DNA from: Monodelphis domestica
Taxonomy: Eukaryota; Chordata; Mammalia; Didelphimorphia; Didelphidae
Reading direction: 5' to 3'
DNA: 64,000 nt
NCBI RefSeq assembly: GCF_027887165.1
Contig: NC_077228.1
Location: 424,159,207-424,223,206 of the forward strand
Under the pieces are notes generated by a model. It had not been told where the DNA came from, did not search any database, and was given only the letters and a program-made list of their open reading frames with translations. Position 1 is the first letter of the stretch. The number at the start of each line of letters is the position of its first letter. Both the position numbers and the translations under genes were made by a program. This document shows, piece by piece, positions 47,891 to 60,472 of this stretch.

Positions 47891-48542
47891 TGTTAGCACC
47901 TTTTATTAATTTATTAATTATGATATAATTAAATATAATATAATATAATAAATTAATTTATTAATGAGGTAGAGATATTGAAAGTGGGAAATGTAAGAAG
48001 GAGACAGAGCCTTTTCTAGTCTAATTGCCTAAGTGCTAATCCAGTGAAGTCTGGCTCACCCCTAGCAAGGACACTCTCAAGTCCCAATCTCCATGTGGAA
48101 GTCCCCGTAGTGTCTTTAGCCAGAAATCCACCAATGCAAGCCTCTTCCTTCAGCCCAAGTTACTCTCCCAGAAAGTCTCTCCAGTGTAGAAAGCTCCAGT
48201 TAAAGATGAGTCTAGGGAAAAGTGACTGCCTCCAGCTCACCAATGCAGTGTGAGGGAATGAATGCCTGGACTGGCCTTTTTAAAGCAGTTTAAAGCAGTT
48301 TGACATCACTTCCTGTCACTCCCCCATTTCATGGGAACCAATCACAGCCTTCCCAATTTGCCTAGCACTGCCTGTGGGGTAGGGGTAGTGCTTGGAGGTA
48401 TGAGCTAGTAAGTGACTTATGAGCTCTCTTACTTAATGGTTAGCTAGGTGCTAAATAGGAGTTCTTTATGTTCTTGATTTGATTAAAGATTGCTGATTGA
48501 TTCCATTAAAATAAACTAAGAGACTCTAATTCTGTCTTTACA
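47891..48542 (-). repeat. Probable LTR (old ERV remnant)
   Basis: Plus-strand ends are TGTTAGCACC and GTCTTTACA. On the minus strand the order is LTR-like: a CCAAT-type TGTGATTGGTTCCC near 48340, a TATA-like CTGCTTTAAAAAGG near 48290 and an AATAAA signal in the AT-rich part near 47950. An imperfect TTTAAAGCAG direct repeat spans the TATA region (48278-48300). No 4- to 6-bp target duplication was found. The region is distinctly richer in GC than its surroundings. Confidence 0.5.
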
Positions 48543-49534
48543 ATCCTATTGGAAGACAAGCATGTTGAAATCTCCCAGATTTGCATGCCTAGTCTCCCCA
48601 ATGAATCATTTCACATAACTAGCATATATCTCTAAAGATCTTCTAGCTAAAGGTGCATACAATATTGCACTTTCTAAAAGGACATTATAATAGTTGGAGA
48701 TAAGAGGGAACTAAGAGATAGAGAGTAAAACCAAAGATTGGTAGATCAATTGACAAAAAGCTTTGGCATAAGAGTTTACATTCAAAATAAATGTGTTCAA
48801 CCCCCTTTAGTTCAATTAATTATATCCAAAGTTCATTCTGGATCTTCGATGTAGTGCATGGTTTCTGTAGGCTTCTTTATGGCACTTTCTCCCAAAAGTT
48901 CACTTTCTTGATTTGAGGAGTTAACAAGCTTCTTTTCCTGAAATTTCTTTCAAAAAATTTTAATTCTTAGATTTTGCAAAAATTATACATAAGCAAATAG
49001 AATAAAGACAATGACCAAGGATAATGTAGAAGTCAATGATCACTAAATCAGATAGCAGGATCAAGAAAAGTCTCATATAGGTGGTATTACCTGAGCCATA
49101 AAGATAGCTAGGGATTTTAAGAGATGGAAATGAGAAAGGTGTGTCAAGGGACAGAGCCTAGAAATGGATTGTAAACCAGGTAACGACAATTACATTCCTT
49201 TAGCTCTTTATAGCTTACAAAGTGTTTTGCTCATAGTAATCTTGTGAGATACAAATGAAGCAACTGATGTTCTGAGTGTCAAGTGATGTTATATATGTTA
49301 TATTGATATATTTGTTATATTGAGCCAGAACTCAAATTCAAACCCCTAATCCCAAATTCACTGCTCTTCCTATTCTCTCTCAGAACAGCTAATGTCATGA
49401 ACGCAGTCACTTTCTCCCAAATGCCATTTAGGAACCTCAGGTTGTGAATATGAAAATTCACCTGGATATTCATTTTCTCTCAGTATTTCCTAAATTAAAA
49501 TTGTAAAAAAGGACTAGTCAATGGAGTTTTAAAA
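48543..49534. other. No gene recognised
   Basis: Unassigned. A weak MIR-like piece lies around 49180-49380. Confidence 0.4.
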
Positions 49535-49975
49535 TTTAATTTAATTTTTCTACAATAGTATATGTTGATATAGTTTTAATAGTCATTTTCTAAAATTTTA
49601 CGATCCATATTCTTTTCATCCTTCCCACTCCTGCCCCTTCCCCAAGACAGAAGGGAATATGATATAGATTTACACAGGTATTATCATACAATAAATATTT
49701 CAATGTTTGTTATATGGTGAAAGGCACATCACTTAAGACTAGAGAAAAATTTGTGGAGGAAAGAAAGCAAAGAATGGTATGCTTCAATTTGCATCATCTC
49801 TCTCAGTTCCTTCTATGGCAATAAATAGCCTTTTTCCTCACTAGTTCCTGGGAGCCCTGAATCCTTGCATTATTTATTGCAATCGATCAGTGTACATCAT
49901 TGTTTTTACTGTGTACAGTGTTCTCCTGGTTCTGCTCACTTCACTTTGCATCATTTCATGTAAGTCTTTCCAGTT
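49535..49975 (-). mobile_element. 5'-truncated L1 3' end
   Basis: GTACAGTGTTCTCCTGGTTC and CTCACTTCACTTTGCATCA (49913-49953) match the 3' UTR and ORF2 end of copy B around 35190-35230. CACTCCTGCCCCTTCCCC (49627) is the reduced G-rich tract of the minus strand. A T run (49974-49989) ends the block on the right. Confidence 0.75.
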
Positions 49976-49989
49976 TTTTTTTTTTTTTT

Positions 49990-51054
49990 GTGAAATCATT
50001 AAGTTTTGAGCTTGTCTGAGGAGCTATATGTAATGTTGAATCTAAAATGTAAGAGGCATAAAAGTTGGGCTTTGTTTTATTCATTTGTTCATTATTTTGG
50101 AGGGCTGAGTGGCAATGTATTATTTACCTGTGCCAATCCACTTGGGGAACAAAGACTCCCTGCATGTATATACCCTATCTTTTATCTCTAAATCCTACAC
50201 AAACTAGCTAACATGTTTCTGATCTATAATAACAGTTATTAAGTACCTACAAAAGCCTATAATGTACACAAAGATCAATCAACTATACAAATACATATAG
50301 ACTTAATTACAAGTGTACACACTGCTAGTAATATATATAGACAACAGTGAACATTTGAATGGGCTGCTTAAATTCCTTATAATCCTTTTATTAACCAAGA
50401 ACAAGCAATTACAAAAGACATGTCAAAAAGGTGTCTCCAGCACTCAACAGGGAAAGGAATTATAATATGCCTAAACCTGTAAAGGTAGACACCACAAATC
50501 AGAAAAATGAGTAAGCATATTAACCCAAACTTTTCTCTAATATGGAATTTAGGGAAAACACCTTGCTCCTTTCCCTGTGTTGCATGGACATATTATGTAT
50601 TTCCAAAATTCCCACTGGAACAGATATGAATGCCATGGACTACTATCCACATAGATTAATTTAGAGGGATTTTCTAATGACTTTCTGTGACCATGTAGAT
50701 ACTGACATCTGCTGCTTGTAATGATAGAATAGGATCAGTGACCATAAAGGGTGAAAGAAGGGAAAGCTATCACGGTAAAAAATGAAAGAAATCTCATCTT
50801 TAGAGAACTGCCGAAAAAGTTCCTATCCCAAGGGACTCAAGGCTTAAAGTTCCTCTCTAGAGAAAAAAGAAACTGAGAGGGAGATGATAGAAATCAGAAC
50901 CCAATCAGAAGCAACAGAGGGCTGCCTGTACAAGTTTCTGCAGTGATTACCAGCTGCTAATATGGCATAAAGACATGGTAGAGGATGTTAAATATAGCTA
51001 CTCCTAGGACCCTGTTGGGTCAGCCTGTGAAAAAAAGAGAAGGGAATGGTCCAG
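49990..51054. other. No gene recognised
   Basis: No exon or repeat was assigned. Confidence 0.4.
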
Positions 51055-51665
51055 AATCCATAAAAATCTCTATAGGCCTCTTTTACTTCCAATATCAAAT
51101 ATAAAATTCTCTGTGTAGCTTTTAAAATTCTTTCCTACCTTTCCAGTTTCCTTACATTTTACTCCTGTCCCCATACTTTATTATCCAGAAATTCTGATTT
51201 TCTTGCTGTCTTTCACACATGACACTCCAGCTCCCAACTCTGACTTCTCATTGGCTATATCCCTCCCAACTGGAAGATTCTTCCTCCTCACCTCCTGGAT
51301 TCATTCAAGACTCAGTTCAATTCTGGCCTTAAAACACTTCTAGCTGGGTGACCTAGTGCAAGTCACTTAACCCCTATCACCTAGCCCTTACTGCTCTTCT
51401 GCCTTGTAACTAATACTCAATACTGATTCTAAGACAGAAAGTAGGGTTTTAAAAAAGACCTCATCTTCTGCAAAAGGTATTCACCAGCTCTGCCTCCTCA
51501 CATTCCACCCACCTCACTGCTAGTATCTTGCTTCTGAGATTACTTCCAATTATACCTTATGTATCTTGTATGAACATTGCCATCACCCTCAAAAACAATA
51601 TGAGCTTCTTGAGGTCAGGGACTGTTTTTGATTTTGTATTTTTATCACTAGACATGGTGCCTTAG
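51055..51665 (+). mobile_element. L2 3' region, forward, interrupted by a SINE
   Basis: CCAATATCAAATATAAAATT, TTTCCTACCTTTCCAG and GACTCAGTTCAATTCTGGCC lie left of the SINE. TGAGCTTCTTGAGGTCAGGG (51600) and GGTGCCTTAGCAC lie right of it, which is the order of the L2 ORF2 end and 3' UTR. Confidence 0.75.
51335..51460 (+). mobile_element. Truncated tRNA-derived marsupial SINE
   Basis: It contains CAAGTCACTTAACCCCTATC, ACCTAGCCCTTACTGC, TCTTCTGCCTTG and ACTGATTCTAAGACAGAAAG, followed by an A-rich tail. The 5' half is missing. Confidence 0.75.
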
Positions 51666-51669
51666 CACA

Positions 51670-52010
51670 TTTGCTGTTATTCAGTCAACTTTGTGACCCC
51701 ATGGACCACAGCATAATATTGGAGTGGTTTACCATTTCCTTCTCTAGTTGCTGAAGGCAAATAGAAATTAAGTGACTTGCCCAGGATCACACAGCTGGTA
51801 AATGGAATCTTCAAACAACATAAATTTTAATGAGAGCAATTCATTTCACAATTTTCAGTTTTTATGCATTTATTATATCTGCATAATTGTATGATAATCT
51901 AATACCTATCTCTTATCTAATAAATCCAGATTTGAACTCAGGTCTTCCAGATTCCAGGCCCACTTTTCTATCTACTGCACCACCTAGGTGTGGTCATCCT
52001 AGCAGATAAT
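51670..52010 (-). repeat. MIR/CORE-SINE type element, reversed, interrupted by a foreign 119-bp segment
   Basis: 51670-51805 carries AAGTGACTTGCCCAGG and CACACAGCTGGTAAATG. 51925-52010 carries the expected next part: CAGATTTGAACTCAGGTC and CTACTGCACCACCTAGG. 51806-51924 between them is not MIR. Confidence 0.75.
51806..51924. repeat. Inverted-repeat pair, left arm
   Basis: This 119-bp segment begins AATCTTCAAACAACAT and ends CTTATCTAATAAA. Its reverse complement occurs at 52319-52426. It sits inside a MIR-type SINE. Confidence 0.85.
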
Positions 52011-52318
52011 ATTGCTTAATACATACTTGCTGACAGATTTGACAAGTCTAAAAGAAAAAGCTTATTAGGAAAGCTACCAGAAAAAAAAAAGTCAAGCTGG
52101 AGCTGAGTTCTGTTGAAGATTTATAAGCAACTATGGTTGAAAACGCCTTTACCTGTTGAAGGGCCCTGATGTCTCTTGTAGCCTATCCCTTCAGAAGCTC
52201 CATCTAGTCCTCTTCTGAAGACCAGAAGCAGAAGAATGATGATGATTAGTACATCAGCAATCCTCTGAGAAAAAAAATGGCTAACAATCCAATCAAAGAA
52301 TACATTGCAAATTAGGGC

Positions 52319-52426
52319 TTTATTAGATAAGAAGTAGGTATTAGATTATCATACAATTATGCAGATGTAATCGCTGAATATTGTGAAATGAATTGCTCTC
52401 ATTTAAATTGATGTTATTTGAAGATT
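52319..52426. repeat. Inverted-repeat pair, right arm
   Basis: It starts TTTATTAGATAAG, contains TTAGATTATCATACAATTAT and TGTGAAATGAATTGCTCTCA, and ends TTTGAAGATT. It pairs with 51806-51924 with a handful of substitutions and one gap of about 10 bp. The loop between the arms is about 394 bp. Confidence 0.85.
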
Positions 52427-53379
52427 TCATGTTTTAAAATATATAACATTAAATCAAGTATCTAGGGACTAATGATCCAATTTCTGAGATGGCTGATCTT
52501 CCACTTCATATTCCTTTGGATAGCTGCTCTTTGGCTATCATGTTGTTCATTAACACACCCTCCCAGGGTGGGAAAGAGAAGACATAGAACCCAAATCAGT
52601 ACATTTTGTTCCTTAATAGCAACTCTGTCTCTGATTGAAGGATGATGTTGAGATTAAATAGCAAATGTGAAGCTTTTGCATTATCTATGTTATCTCTGTC
52701 CTCAGTTGCCATGGATAAAAATTTGCCAAAATGTTCCATGACTGCTATCTTGAATAAGGAAAGAACAAGTTTCCAAAGAGTATATTCACAAATATGATCA
52801 TTATTAAAGAAAAAATATTACATTTAAGTCTTCTGAAGTCTAAGGAGGACACAAAACACAGAAAGGATCATTTAGATTCTCTCTTTAGAGCGTGTGATGG
52901 GCCATTTCAATCCTTAAGAGTCTTTTTGTTTTCACTGAAAAACTATCCTTGTAATTTTGTTGTGCTGCCACTAGATAGCAGTGGTTAAGTCACAGAGAAA
53001 CAGGACTCTGGAGATCCCAAATTGTGGGTTTATTCTGTTTTTTTTTTTTTAATTCGATTTAAATATTTATTGAGGAACAACTATGTGCTATGAAGAAAAT
53101 AGTATTAGATTAAGATGTGATTTGTGGCTTAGGTCACAATTTGAATTAATGGCATTTATTTGAAAGTTGCTTTTTTATGGCACAATGTAACATTTAAACC
53201 TTCAGAACAGATACAAAATATAAAGAAATCACTTGTATATTTCTTTAGTTTCTTGGTAATTCTTAGCAAGACCACTAATAAATGTGGCTTTATTACCAGG
53301 GCTTCATTTTTAAAAAATTGTTAGAGACTTATCCATTAACCTGGTTCTAAATTCCTCGTCAATGATTAACTTAGAACAC
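52427..53379. other. No gene recognised
   Basis: Unassigned. A T run lies at 53037-53050. Confidence 0.4.
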
Positions 53380-53580
53380 CTAACCAAGTTATTTAATATC
53401 TCTGAATCGTAGTTTCTTCATCTCTAAAATGGGCATTACTGACCTTACCTCACTGGTTTGCTGTGGGGATGAAATCACTTTTTAATTAGCTAGGCTTCAT
53501 TTTCTTCTTCTATATAATGAGGGGCCTGCACTCTGTCCCTGAGGTCCTTTTCAGTTTCTGAAACTATCTTATGGTATGAA
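53380..53580 (+). repeat. Two short MIR-type SINE pieces
   Basis: AGTTTCTTCATCTCTAAAAT GGGC (53411) and GCTTCATTTTCTTCTTCTAT (53496) with GAGGTCCTTTTCAG downstream. Confidence 0.6.
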
Positions 53581-54589
53581 ATAATACATGCAGATCATTT
53601 TTCAAATCTTAAAATGCTACCTAAATGAGTTATTATGATCATCATCCATCTCCTGGAAGCTTTTATCATATCCCAGCATCTCCTTCTCAAGGCTCAGGAG
53701 TCATCTCACTGACTGTTGCCATAAGTTATCAAAGATCTTGGCCTGCCTTTCTAAGCGATCTTTCTCAGCTTAAAAAAAAAAAATCAAAACTTCTGGCTCC
53801 GTGCTAAAAATCTTACATTATTTGTGCCAAAGTAGTGAGGAAGCTCTCTTTGTTTCTTGGCAAATTTAATAGAGAATCCTTCAAAGAAATGATCTTCAAC
53901 CTTCTTTTGGCTGGGATATGATAAAACTTCAAGAATATGTCAAAGACGACACAGAATCACCATTTCTCCCACATTCAGTTTTCATAAGGACAAATGCATT
54001 AGACAGAGATGAAGCCAGGAAGACTCTTTTAACAATTAAATTAAAAATAAAAATATTAAAACTTCATAAAAGGCCAAGCAGAGAGAAATAATTTAGAGAT
54101 GACTTTCAGTAAGAATCACAGATCTGGCCAGTACTGTCAAATTCTCTCATTTCTTTCTCCTCTATGCTCCCCTAAAATAGAAGCACAGTCCTATTAATAA
54201 TCTGATTTTTAACTCATATATTCTAATGACTATATCCAAACACAACCACTATGGCCCTTAATCCTCTATTTTTCATTTGGCCCTCAATTTTCTTATGTGT
54301 CCTAGAAGCAGAATATAAATCTTGTCTAAGGCCTCCTCCCCTTTAGGCAGATTCATTAAACAAGGAGTCTTTCACCTCTCACTCCGAATAAGGGTTCAAT
54401 GCTGACACACTTCACAGATCCTGAGATAGAAGAGATTTCTTCAGAGGCCATCTAGTTTAAATTGTGCCTGAACAAGAATCTTTCCTACAATATACCTAAC
54501 AGGCAGTCATTTAGTTTTTGCTATAAAATCACCAGTAAGGAGAAAACTAATTGAATAATTCTAATTATTTAATTTTTTCTTAATTTGTC
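53581..54589. other. No gene recognised
   Basis: No supported feature. Confidence 0.4.
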
Positions 54590-55420
54590 TATTCACTATG
54601 TAATAGAGAGAGTTAGTCTGGTGGTAAAAAGAGAAAGAATGGAGAACCTCCCCTCTCAAGGCAGGGTCCAGGAGAGACAGCTGCTATTTAACTTGGCTAA
54701 GGGAGAGGAGAGGGAGAGGGAGTCTGTATTTCCCCCTTCAACTTCCCCTCAGCTATGGCTGCTCACCCAAACTGTCTCTTGACTTCCCTCTAATACTAGG
54801 ATATATAGAGCTTCCTTCCCTACTTGGAGAAAGAGAAGTTACTTTCCCACTCAAGCTGGAACTGTTTCCCCACTAACACTAGAATCAATTGGGGAAGACA
54901 ACAAACTTTATTCTAACTGATCAATTGGGGGATAACACAGGGAAATGACTGCAGGAGGGGTTTGTGGGGAAAGAGGGAAAAAGGTGTCCCTATTCTAGCT
55001 ATTTCTCCTTCCTCAAGTTTGGGAACCCAGGCCTTGGCAGCCTTGGGCCCCTGAGAGATGGTCCTGGTCTTGGCCCCACTGGGCACAATTCAGATCCAGG
55101 GCACCAGGATCTGTGAACTGTGAGGTGATCTTGTCAGATGCTTTGTGTCTTCACAAACTGGTCACTTCAGTTTGGATTTGGGGGAGGGGAGGTTTCCAGA
55201 CACCAGGAGAAAGATTTAAGTCTTTTCTCAGGAGCAAGTCTTGACCAGACCTTTTCCTCAGGCTTTCTCAGGATTGAGAGAGCCAACTGCCTGCCTCTCC
55301 CACAGAATCTCCTGCTCTCTTAAGATTCTAGAATCTCTCCAGGGGTCCATCCCCTGTTGTGGCTAAGGCTCCAGCAATTTCCCAGACTGTAACTCCAGTT
55401 CTTGGGTTTGAAACCTCAAT
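54590..55420 (-). repeat. LTR-like GC-richer block (tentative old ERV remnant)
   Basis: This stretch is clearly richer in GC than its surroundings. On the minus strand it carries an AATAAA (TAGAATAAAGTTTG, near 54908) downstream of a long U3-like region. Its ends and target duplication could not be fixed. The small open frames are unconvincing. It could instead be a decayed regulatory or exonic region. Confidence 0.3.
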
Positions 55421-56239
55421 CACAACTATTTTTACTCATGATGCCTAGTTTTTTGTTTGGTTTGATTTTGGTTTTGTCCTCTGATGTCAAACAGGAGTCC
55501 AATCCCTCTTTTCAAGGATAGTCCTTCAAATACTGGAGAAAAGTTGCCATGTCCTTCCCAAGTCTCTTCCATAGACTCAACATTTGTAAATCATTTTAGT
55601 TTTCATATCACATGAACTTGAGGACTTTCATATTTAATTACATTCTCTAAGATTCCATCTCATCTTTATTCTTCCTTAAATGTACTATCTGGAATGAATG
55701 TAATAATACTCCACAGGAGATCTGACCAGGCCAAACTTAGTCATTTTCTTATTTCTTTAGTCTTGAATTCAAAGCCTCTTATTGAAGCCTGAGATTATAT
55801 TAGTTTTCCTGGAAACCATGACATAATAATGAGATTGTATTATATGAAACTCTAAGATCTCTTTTCAGAGACACTATTGTCTAGCCATACTTCTCTCATC
55901 CTATACATAATGTTATTTTTTATCCTAAGTAAAAGACAACATTTTGCTATTTGTATCATTATACATCACTTTATTTTATGTTGAGATCTCATCCCAAGGA
56001 AATGGCTGGGAGTTTAATGGGCTTATAACTTGAAGATAAACCTATTCCTCTTTTTCTTTCCCTTAGAGTCTTTCCACTCCTCTCCAATATCACTGAAACA
56101 AATAGAATAATACTTAATAAATCAATATATTCAGCTATTTTCCCAAATCTTCAGTCTTTTCACTTCTGTTGATATTTGTATGTTAATATCAATTTTCCAT
56201 TTTATTCCACATTATTCCTACTAATTCTTTGTTCTGATT
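55421..56239. other. No gene recognised
   Basis: AT-rich, no supported feature. Confidence 0.4.
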
Positions 56240-56835
56240 CTCTAGTCATTTCCATTTCCTGAGATTTAGTTTCCTTATCTATAAAATGAAAGCAGTGGAA
56301 AAGTTGGTCTTTAAGATCCCTTCTAGCTCCAAATCCTACATATTATGTTATTTTGTTCTCTCAAGTTCCTCAATTTCATAATAAATCTCTTTTAGGCCCA
56401 TCTCATTAGTTAGACTCCCTTCATCTGGTTCCTTCTTTATTACCCATCCCTTGATCTTGATTCTCTTGCTTCTGTTTCTCTTTCTTGCCAGCTTTTCCCT
56501 AGAAAAACAAAAGCAAACTCAGTGCTATCGGAGGCTGCCATTTTGGGTGGTGGGAAATGAATAAATGGAGTAACTTACCTTGAATGGAATATCATTAGTT
56601 AAACACCTACAGGAGTATGGGATTCTTGGGAATAACCACTATTAAGCTAAAATTTATTAACAGTTTATACAACTCTTGATTTTTGAGAATCAAATGATTG
56701 AATTACTTGATTCTCATAATGAATATAAGAAATACCATCCTGCAGATGAGAAAACTGAGTATTTGAGAAGTCAAAATCGTACAATTTACATATGGTAGAA
56801 CTAGGACTGAAACCCAGGACTCCAAGTCATTGTCC
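56240..56835. repeat. MIR-type pieces (56240-56340 forward; 56735-56835 reversed)
   Basis: Forward: TTTAGTTTCCTTATCTATAA and GATCCCTTCTAGCTCCAAAT. Reversed: GATGAGAAAACTGAG and GACTGAAACCCAGGACTCC. Confidence 0.65.
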
Positions 56836-58089
56836 ACAGCATAATAAGTTGACTAGGTAAATGACTGAGGTCCTTTTGGGGCAATTGCTGTTAATATGGT
56901 GTTTTTATTCTTATTCCAAAGGAAGTTAAAACAATCAAGTTAGACATTGATTGGGGACTTAACAAGAGAGGGAACTCTTTTGTTGACTCCCCACCCTTTT
57001 AGTCATTTATATACCTCAGAACCTAAGCTATCTCAACACTTTACAGTGAACAATTCAGATTCAAAGGTGGTCACTTACCTTACATAAACATAGAGAACAG
57101 TAGGGGCATACTAATTTTTTCCATGTTTGGAGAATTTCTATTTCTTTTTGTAACTCACTTCCCGATCCTTCTTTTCACAGCATTTAGCCGTAAGTTCTGT
57201 ATAATTTATGATTATTCTTGGATTTTGCTCATTAATACTACTTTTATAAATGTGATAAAGGGTTATCAGGCTTCTACCACTACTGTGGGTTAAAAAAAGA
57301 AAATTCTTTTTTCAATTCTATTTATTTCTTGATGGTGACAAATACAATGCCAGAACAGCTGATTTAAGGATGTTTCTGTACTGTGTTTAAGGCCCAAGAG
57401 AAATCAAAACTATCAATAGAGTGAGACCTTATCTTTCCATTCCCTTTCCACTAAGAAGATTGGCTGTGTCAAAAAAGAAGACAAAAAAACCTTTCTACTC
57501 TTGATGAGTAGCAGAAAACAGAACAATACTTGCTCTGATACCCCCTAACTAAATTTCTCAATTTCCCTTACTCCTTCTTTGTGTTCCTCTAATATTTGAC
57601 TTCTTTTTTTTTTTGTAATGCCATTAGTGACTGTGATGGACTACAGAAGGTATAGAGGTGAGAGTGGTAAAAATAATTATAATTCAGCTTAAATTGTAAA
57701 AAAAAAAATGATAGCAGTTATGACTCCCCCTATCAAATAAGGAAATACACTTTGTTCTTTTGGACTTCAGAAATGACTATTTCTAAAAAAAAAAAAAGAA
57801 CTTTTTGTATATGAGAACTGTGGAAAATATTTTTTTTAATTTAGCAGCTAACATATGAATGTTTTCAATGCATTATTCATAGCATTAATCCAGGACAAAA
57901 AGAGTCATGAAAATATTTATATGTTTACCAATTTATTTGAATGTGATTTCTCCTATCAGAGTAAAGGGAAGAAGGCTAAAGGGGAAGGATAAGATTTGGA
58001 ACTTTTAATCATTAAAGAAACATATTTCTAGAATTTGAATGCATTTTGATTTAAAAGGGAAAGTTTCTACACACATTTTGAGAGATGGC
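56836..58089. other. No gene recognised
   Basis: Several A and T homopolymers (57603-57615, 57698-57707, 57785-57797) but no assigned repeat or exon. Confidence 0.4.
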
Positions 58090-58930
58090 AGAGTACCATG
58101 AAAAAAAAATTACTCTGGAGTCAGAGGACCTGAATTCAAATCTTGCCACTAATGCTTACTGTCTTTGTGACTTTAGGCAAATAATTTAACCATCCTTTGG
58201 GTCTTAGTTTCTTTACTTGTAAAATGACAATGTTGGACTTGAGAGACTCTAAGAAGTTCCCTACCTTAGCTCTAGAGAGGAGGTTCTTCACCTGGAGTCT
58301 ATCAATTTGAATAGAAAAAAAAGCTGCATCTTTATTTTTATTAACCTTTAAATGAAATTTAGTATATCCTCCAAATTGTCAAAATATTTTAAAACCACAC
58401 TTTATAGCTGTGTACCCTTGGGCAGGTCCTTTAACCACCACTGCCTAGCCCTTACCATTCTTCTGCTTTGGAATTAATACACAATACTGACCCTTAAGAT
58501 GAAAGGTAAGGGGTTTTCCAAAAGTAAAATTTTAAAAAATTTAAACCCATTACTCTGAAAAAGGGACCACAGATTTACCTATACTGCCAGAGGGGTTCAT
58601 GATACACACAGAGAAAAAATTTAAAACTCCTGCTCTGGAGCTATGATCCTATGGCCCCATCATTATAAATACTGGATGGGTCATTTAGGTAAAGCCCTAG
58701 GAAGGGATAAGAGAGATCAACCTTTTAAGGCAATTAAATGACATAATGAATATAATGCCTCACTTGCCATTCGGAAGACCTGAATTTGAAACCAGCCTCA
58801 GATATGTAATATCTGTGTGAGCACTGGTAAATTAATTTACTTGTGCCTCAGTTTCCTCAGTTGAAAAATGAGGGGGTTGGACTTAACTTTTAAGGTCCAT
58901 TTCAACTCATAATCTAAGATTCTTTGATCC
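58090..58930 (+). repeat. MIR, tRNA-type SINE tail, MIR (58090-58280, 58390-58520, 58730-58930)
   Basis: MIR 1: GGAGTCAGAGGACCTGAATT and CTTAGTTTCTTTACTTGTAA. The SINE piece: ACTGCCTAGCCCTTACCATT and CTTCTGCTTTGGAATTAATA. MIR 2: GGAAGACCTGAATTTGAAAC and GCCTCAGTTTCCTCAG. All are in forward orientation. Confidence 0.7.
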
Positions 58931-59399
58931 TGTATCTTCTAACCCAATACTAGTTAAAAAACTCTCACAAAATTGCAGAAAAATTAAAGGACAAGTTTTT
59001 GAAAATGGATTCCTATAGATCTGTTCTACCAATAGGTCAGAGTAGTGGAAGTTTCTGGGCATTTCATTAGATTCCCTCTAAATCACACTTAGAGAACCTT
59101 AATGACACTGGTGTGAGATTGGACCATATACCACCTCTGCTTCTCATTCTTGGCAACCTTTTTCACTGATTTCTCTATTAGCAGAAACTTGTAAAGCGCA
59201 ATAGGATAGCCCTATCAGCTGGCTAGAAGTTCTCCTTCCATAGAAATAAAGTGTTAATAGATAGAAGACCTTATTTACTGTAAAAGGGGGAGAAATGCCA
59301 CATTTCACCTTACTGCAATTATAGAATGATATTAGTTAGAAGTAATTATAAGTGAAAGGGAACGTAATAATAGACTTAGAAGAAAAATGAGTAAATTAT

Positions 59400-59660
59400 A
59401 ATGAAATAATGAGGATGATAATAATAACATTTATGTAGTACCTTAAAATTTGAAAATGATTTTATAAATATTATCTCATATTTTCTTCTCACATATAACC
59501 CTGGTAGGAAGGTACAATTATAATCATCATTTTACAGATAAGGAAACTGATGCTGACAAAGATTAAGACAACTAATAAGTGTCTGAGGCTGAATTTGAAC
59601 TAAGATCTTCCTGACTCCAGGTAGTGCTCTATCAACTATACCACCTAGCTGCCCAAGTAA
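59400..59660 (-). repeat. MIR-type SINE, reversed, nearly full length
   Basis: ATAATAACATTTATGTAGTA, CATTTTACAGATAAGGAAAC, AGTGTCTGAGGCTGAATTTG and ACTATACCACCTAGCTGCCC. Confidence 0.8.
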
Positions 59661-59911
59661 CTTAGACTGAAAAGGATGGGTATAACTTAATTGTAACTTC
59701 CCTGATAATACTCTGAATAATAAATTAAGAATTAGGAGTGAGATTATCGCCTTCCTGTGAAGATTGGATTTGGCTCTCCCCTGATTGTAACAATGAAGGA
59801 ATTTAGCTCTTCCTTGATAGTGAAGATAAAATTGTAATCTCCAGTCTATTTTTAGATTTTAATCCCCAAAGTATTGACTCAGTATGTAAAGTAGATCTAC
59901 CCATTTTTTAC

Positions 59912-60010
59912 TACAAAAAGGTGTTAACTAATTACAAAAGGGTGTTAACTGACCAAAAAGGTGTTAACTAACCACAAAAAGGTGTAAACTAACTAAAAAG
60001 GTGTGACACC
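59912..60010 (+). repeat. Five tandem units of about 20 bp around AAAAGGTGTTAAC
   Basis: AAAAAGGTGTTAACTA, AAAAGGGTGTTAACTG, AAAAAGGTGTTAACTA, AAAAAGGTGTAAACTA and AAAAAGGTGTGACACC follow one another at spacings of about 20 bp. Confidence 0.85.
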
Positions 60011-60395
60011 CATTTCATACATTGAGTGTGCAGTCCTGGAGAGGAGCCTCTGCTATGATTGGCAGATGTAAAATTTAGGGGAGGTGACAGAGACAAAAAG
60101 GTCTTTAAATAGAGGAAACAGAGACACACAGGAGGACTCAATAGATCAAGATCATTCAGTCACTCGGAGTTGTACTGGAAGAAGACACATGGAAGACAGA
60201 CACTCAGACTTGGAGGGAAGACACTTGGCTGTGGAACTGGACCCCTGGAGGAGCTTTTTCAGGAGACCTCAGACTACTTTCCTTTTGGATAGTCACGGTG
60301 GTGAATGAAAGGCTGACTTAGTTTCCTTGCCCTTTCTGGAGGTGTGAACCTCCAAAAAACACTTGTGTTGAGACTTCTTTCCTCTGACACACTCA

Positions 60396-60397
<2 letters not shown>

Positions 60398-60471
<74 letters not shown>
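60398..60471. repeat. (TC)n microsatellite
   Basis: About 36 uninterrupted TC units. The arginine-glutamate open frame on the minus strand is an artefact. Confidence 0.97.

Positions 60472-60472
<1 letters not shown>

Noticed and set aside
54585-55323. Possible host exon in the GC-richer block
   Set aside because: Open frames are short, have no recognised domain and lack clear paired splice sites; listed only as a tentative LTR-like block.
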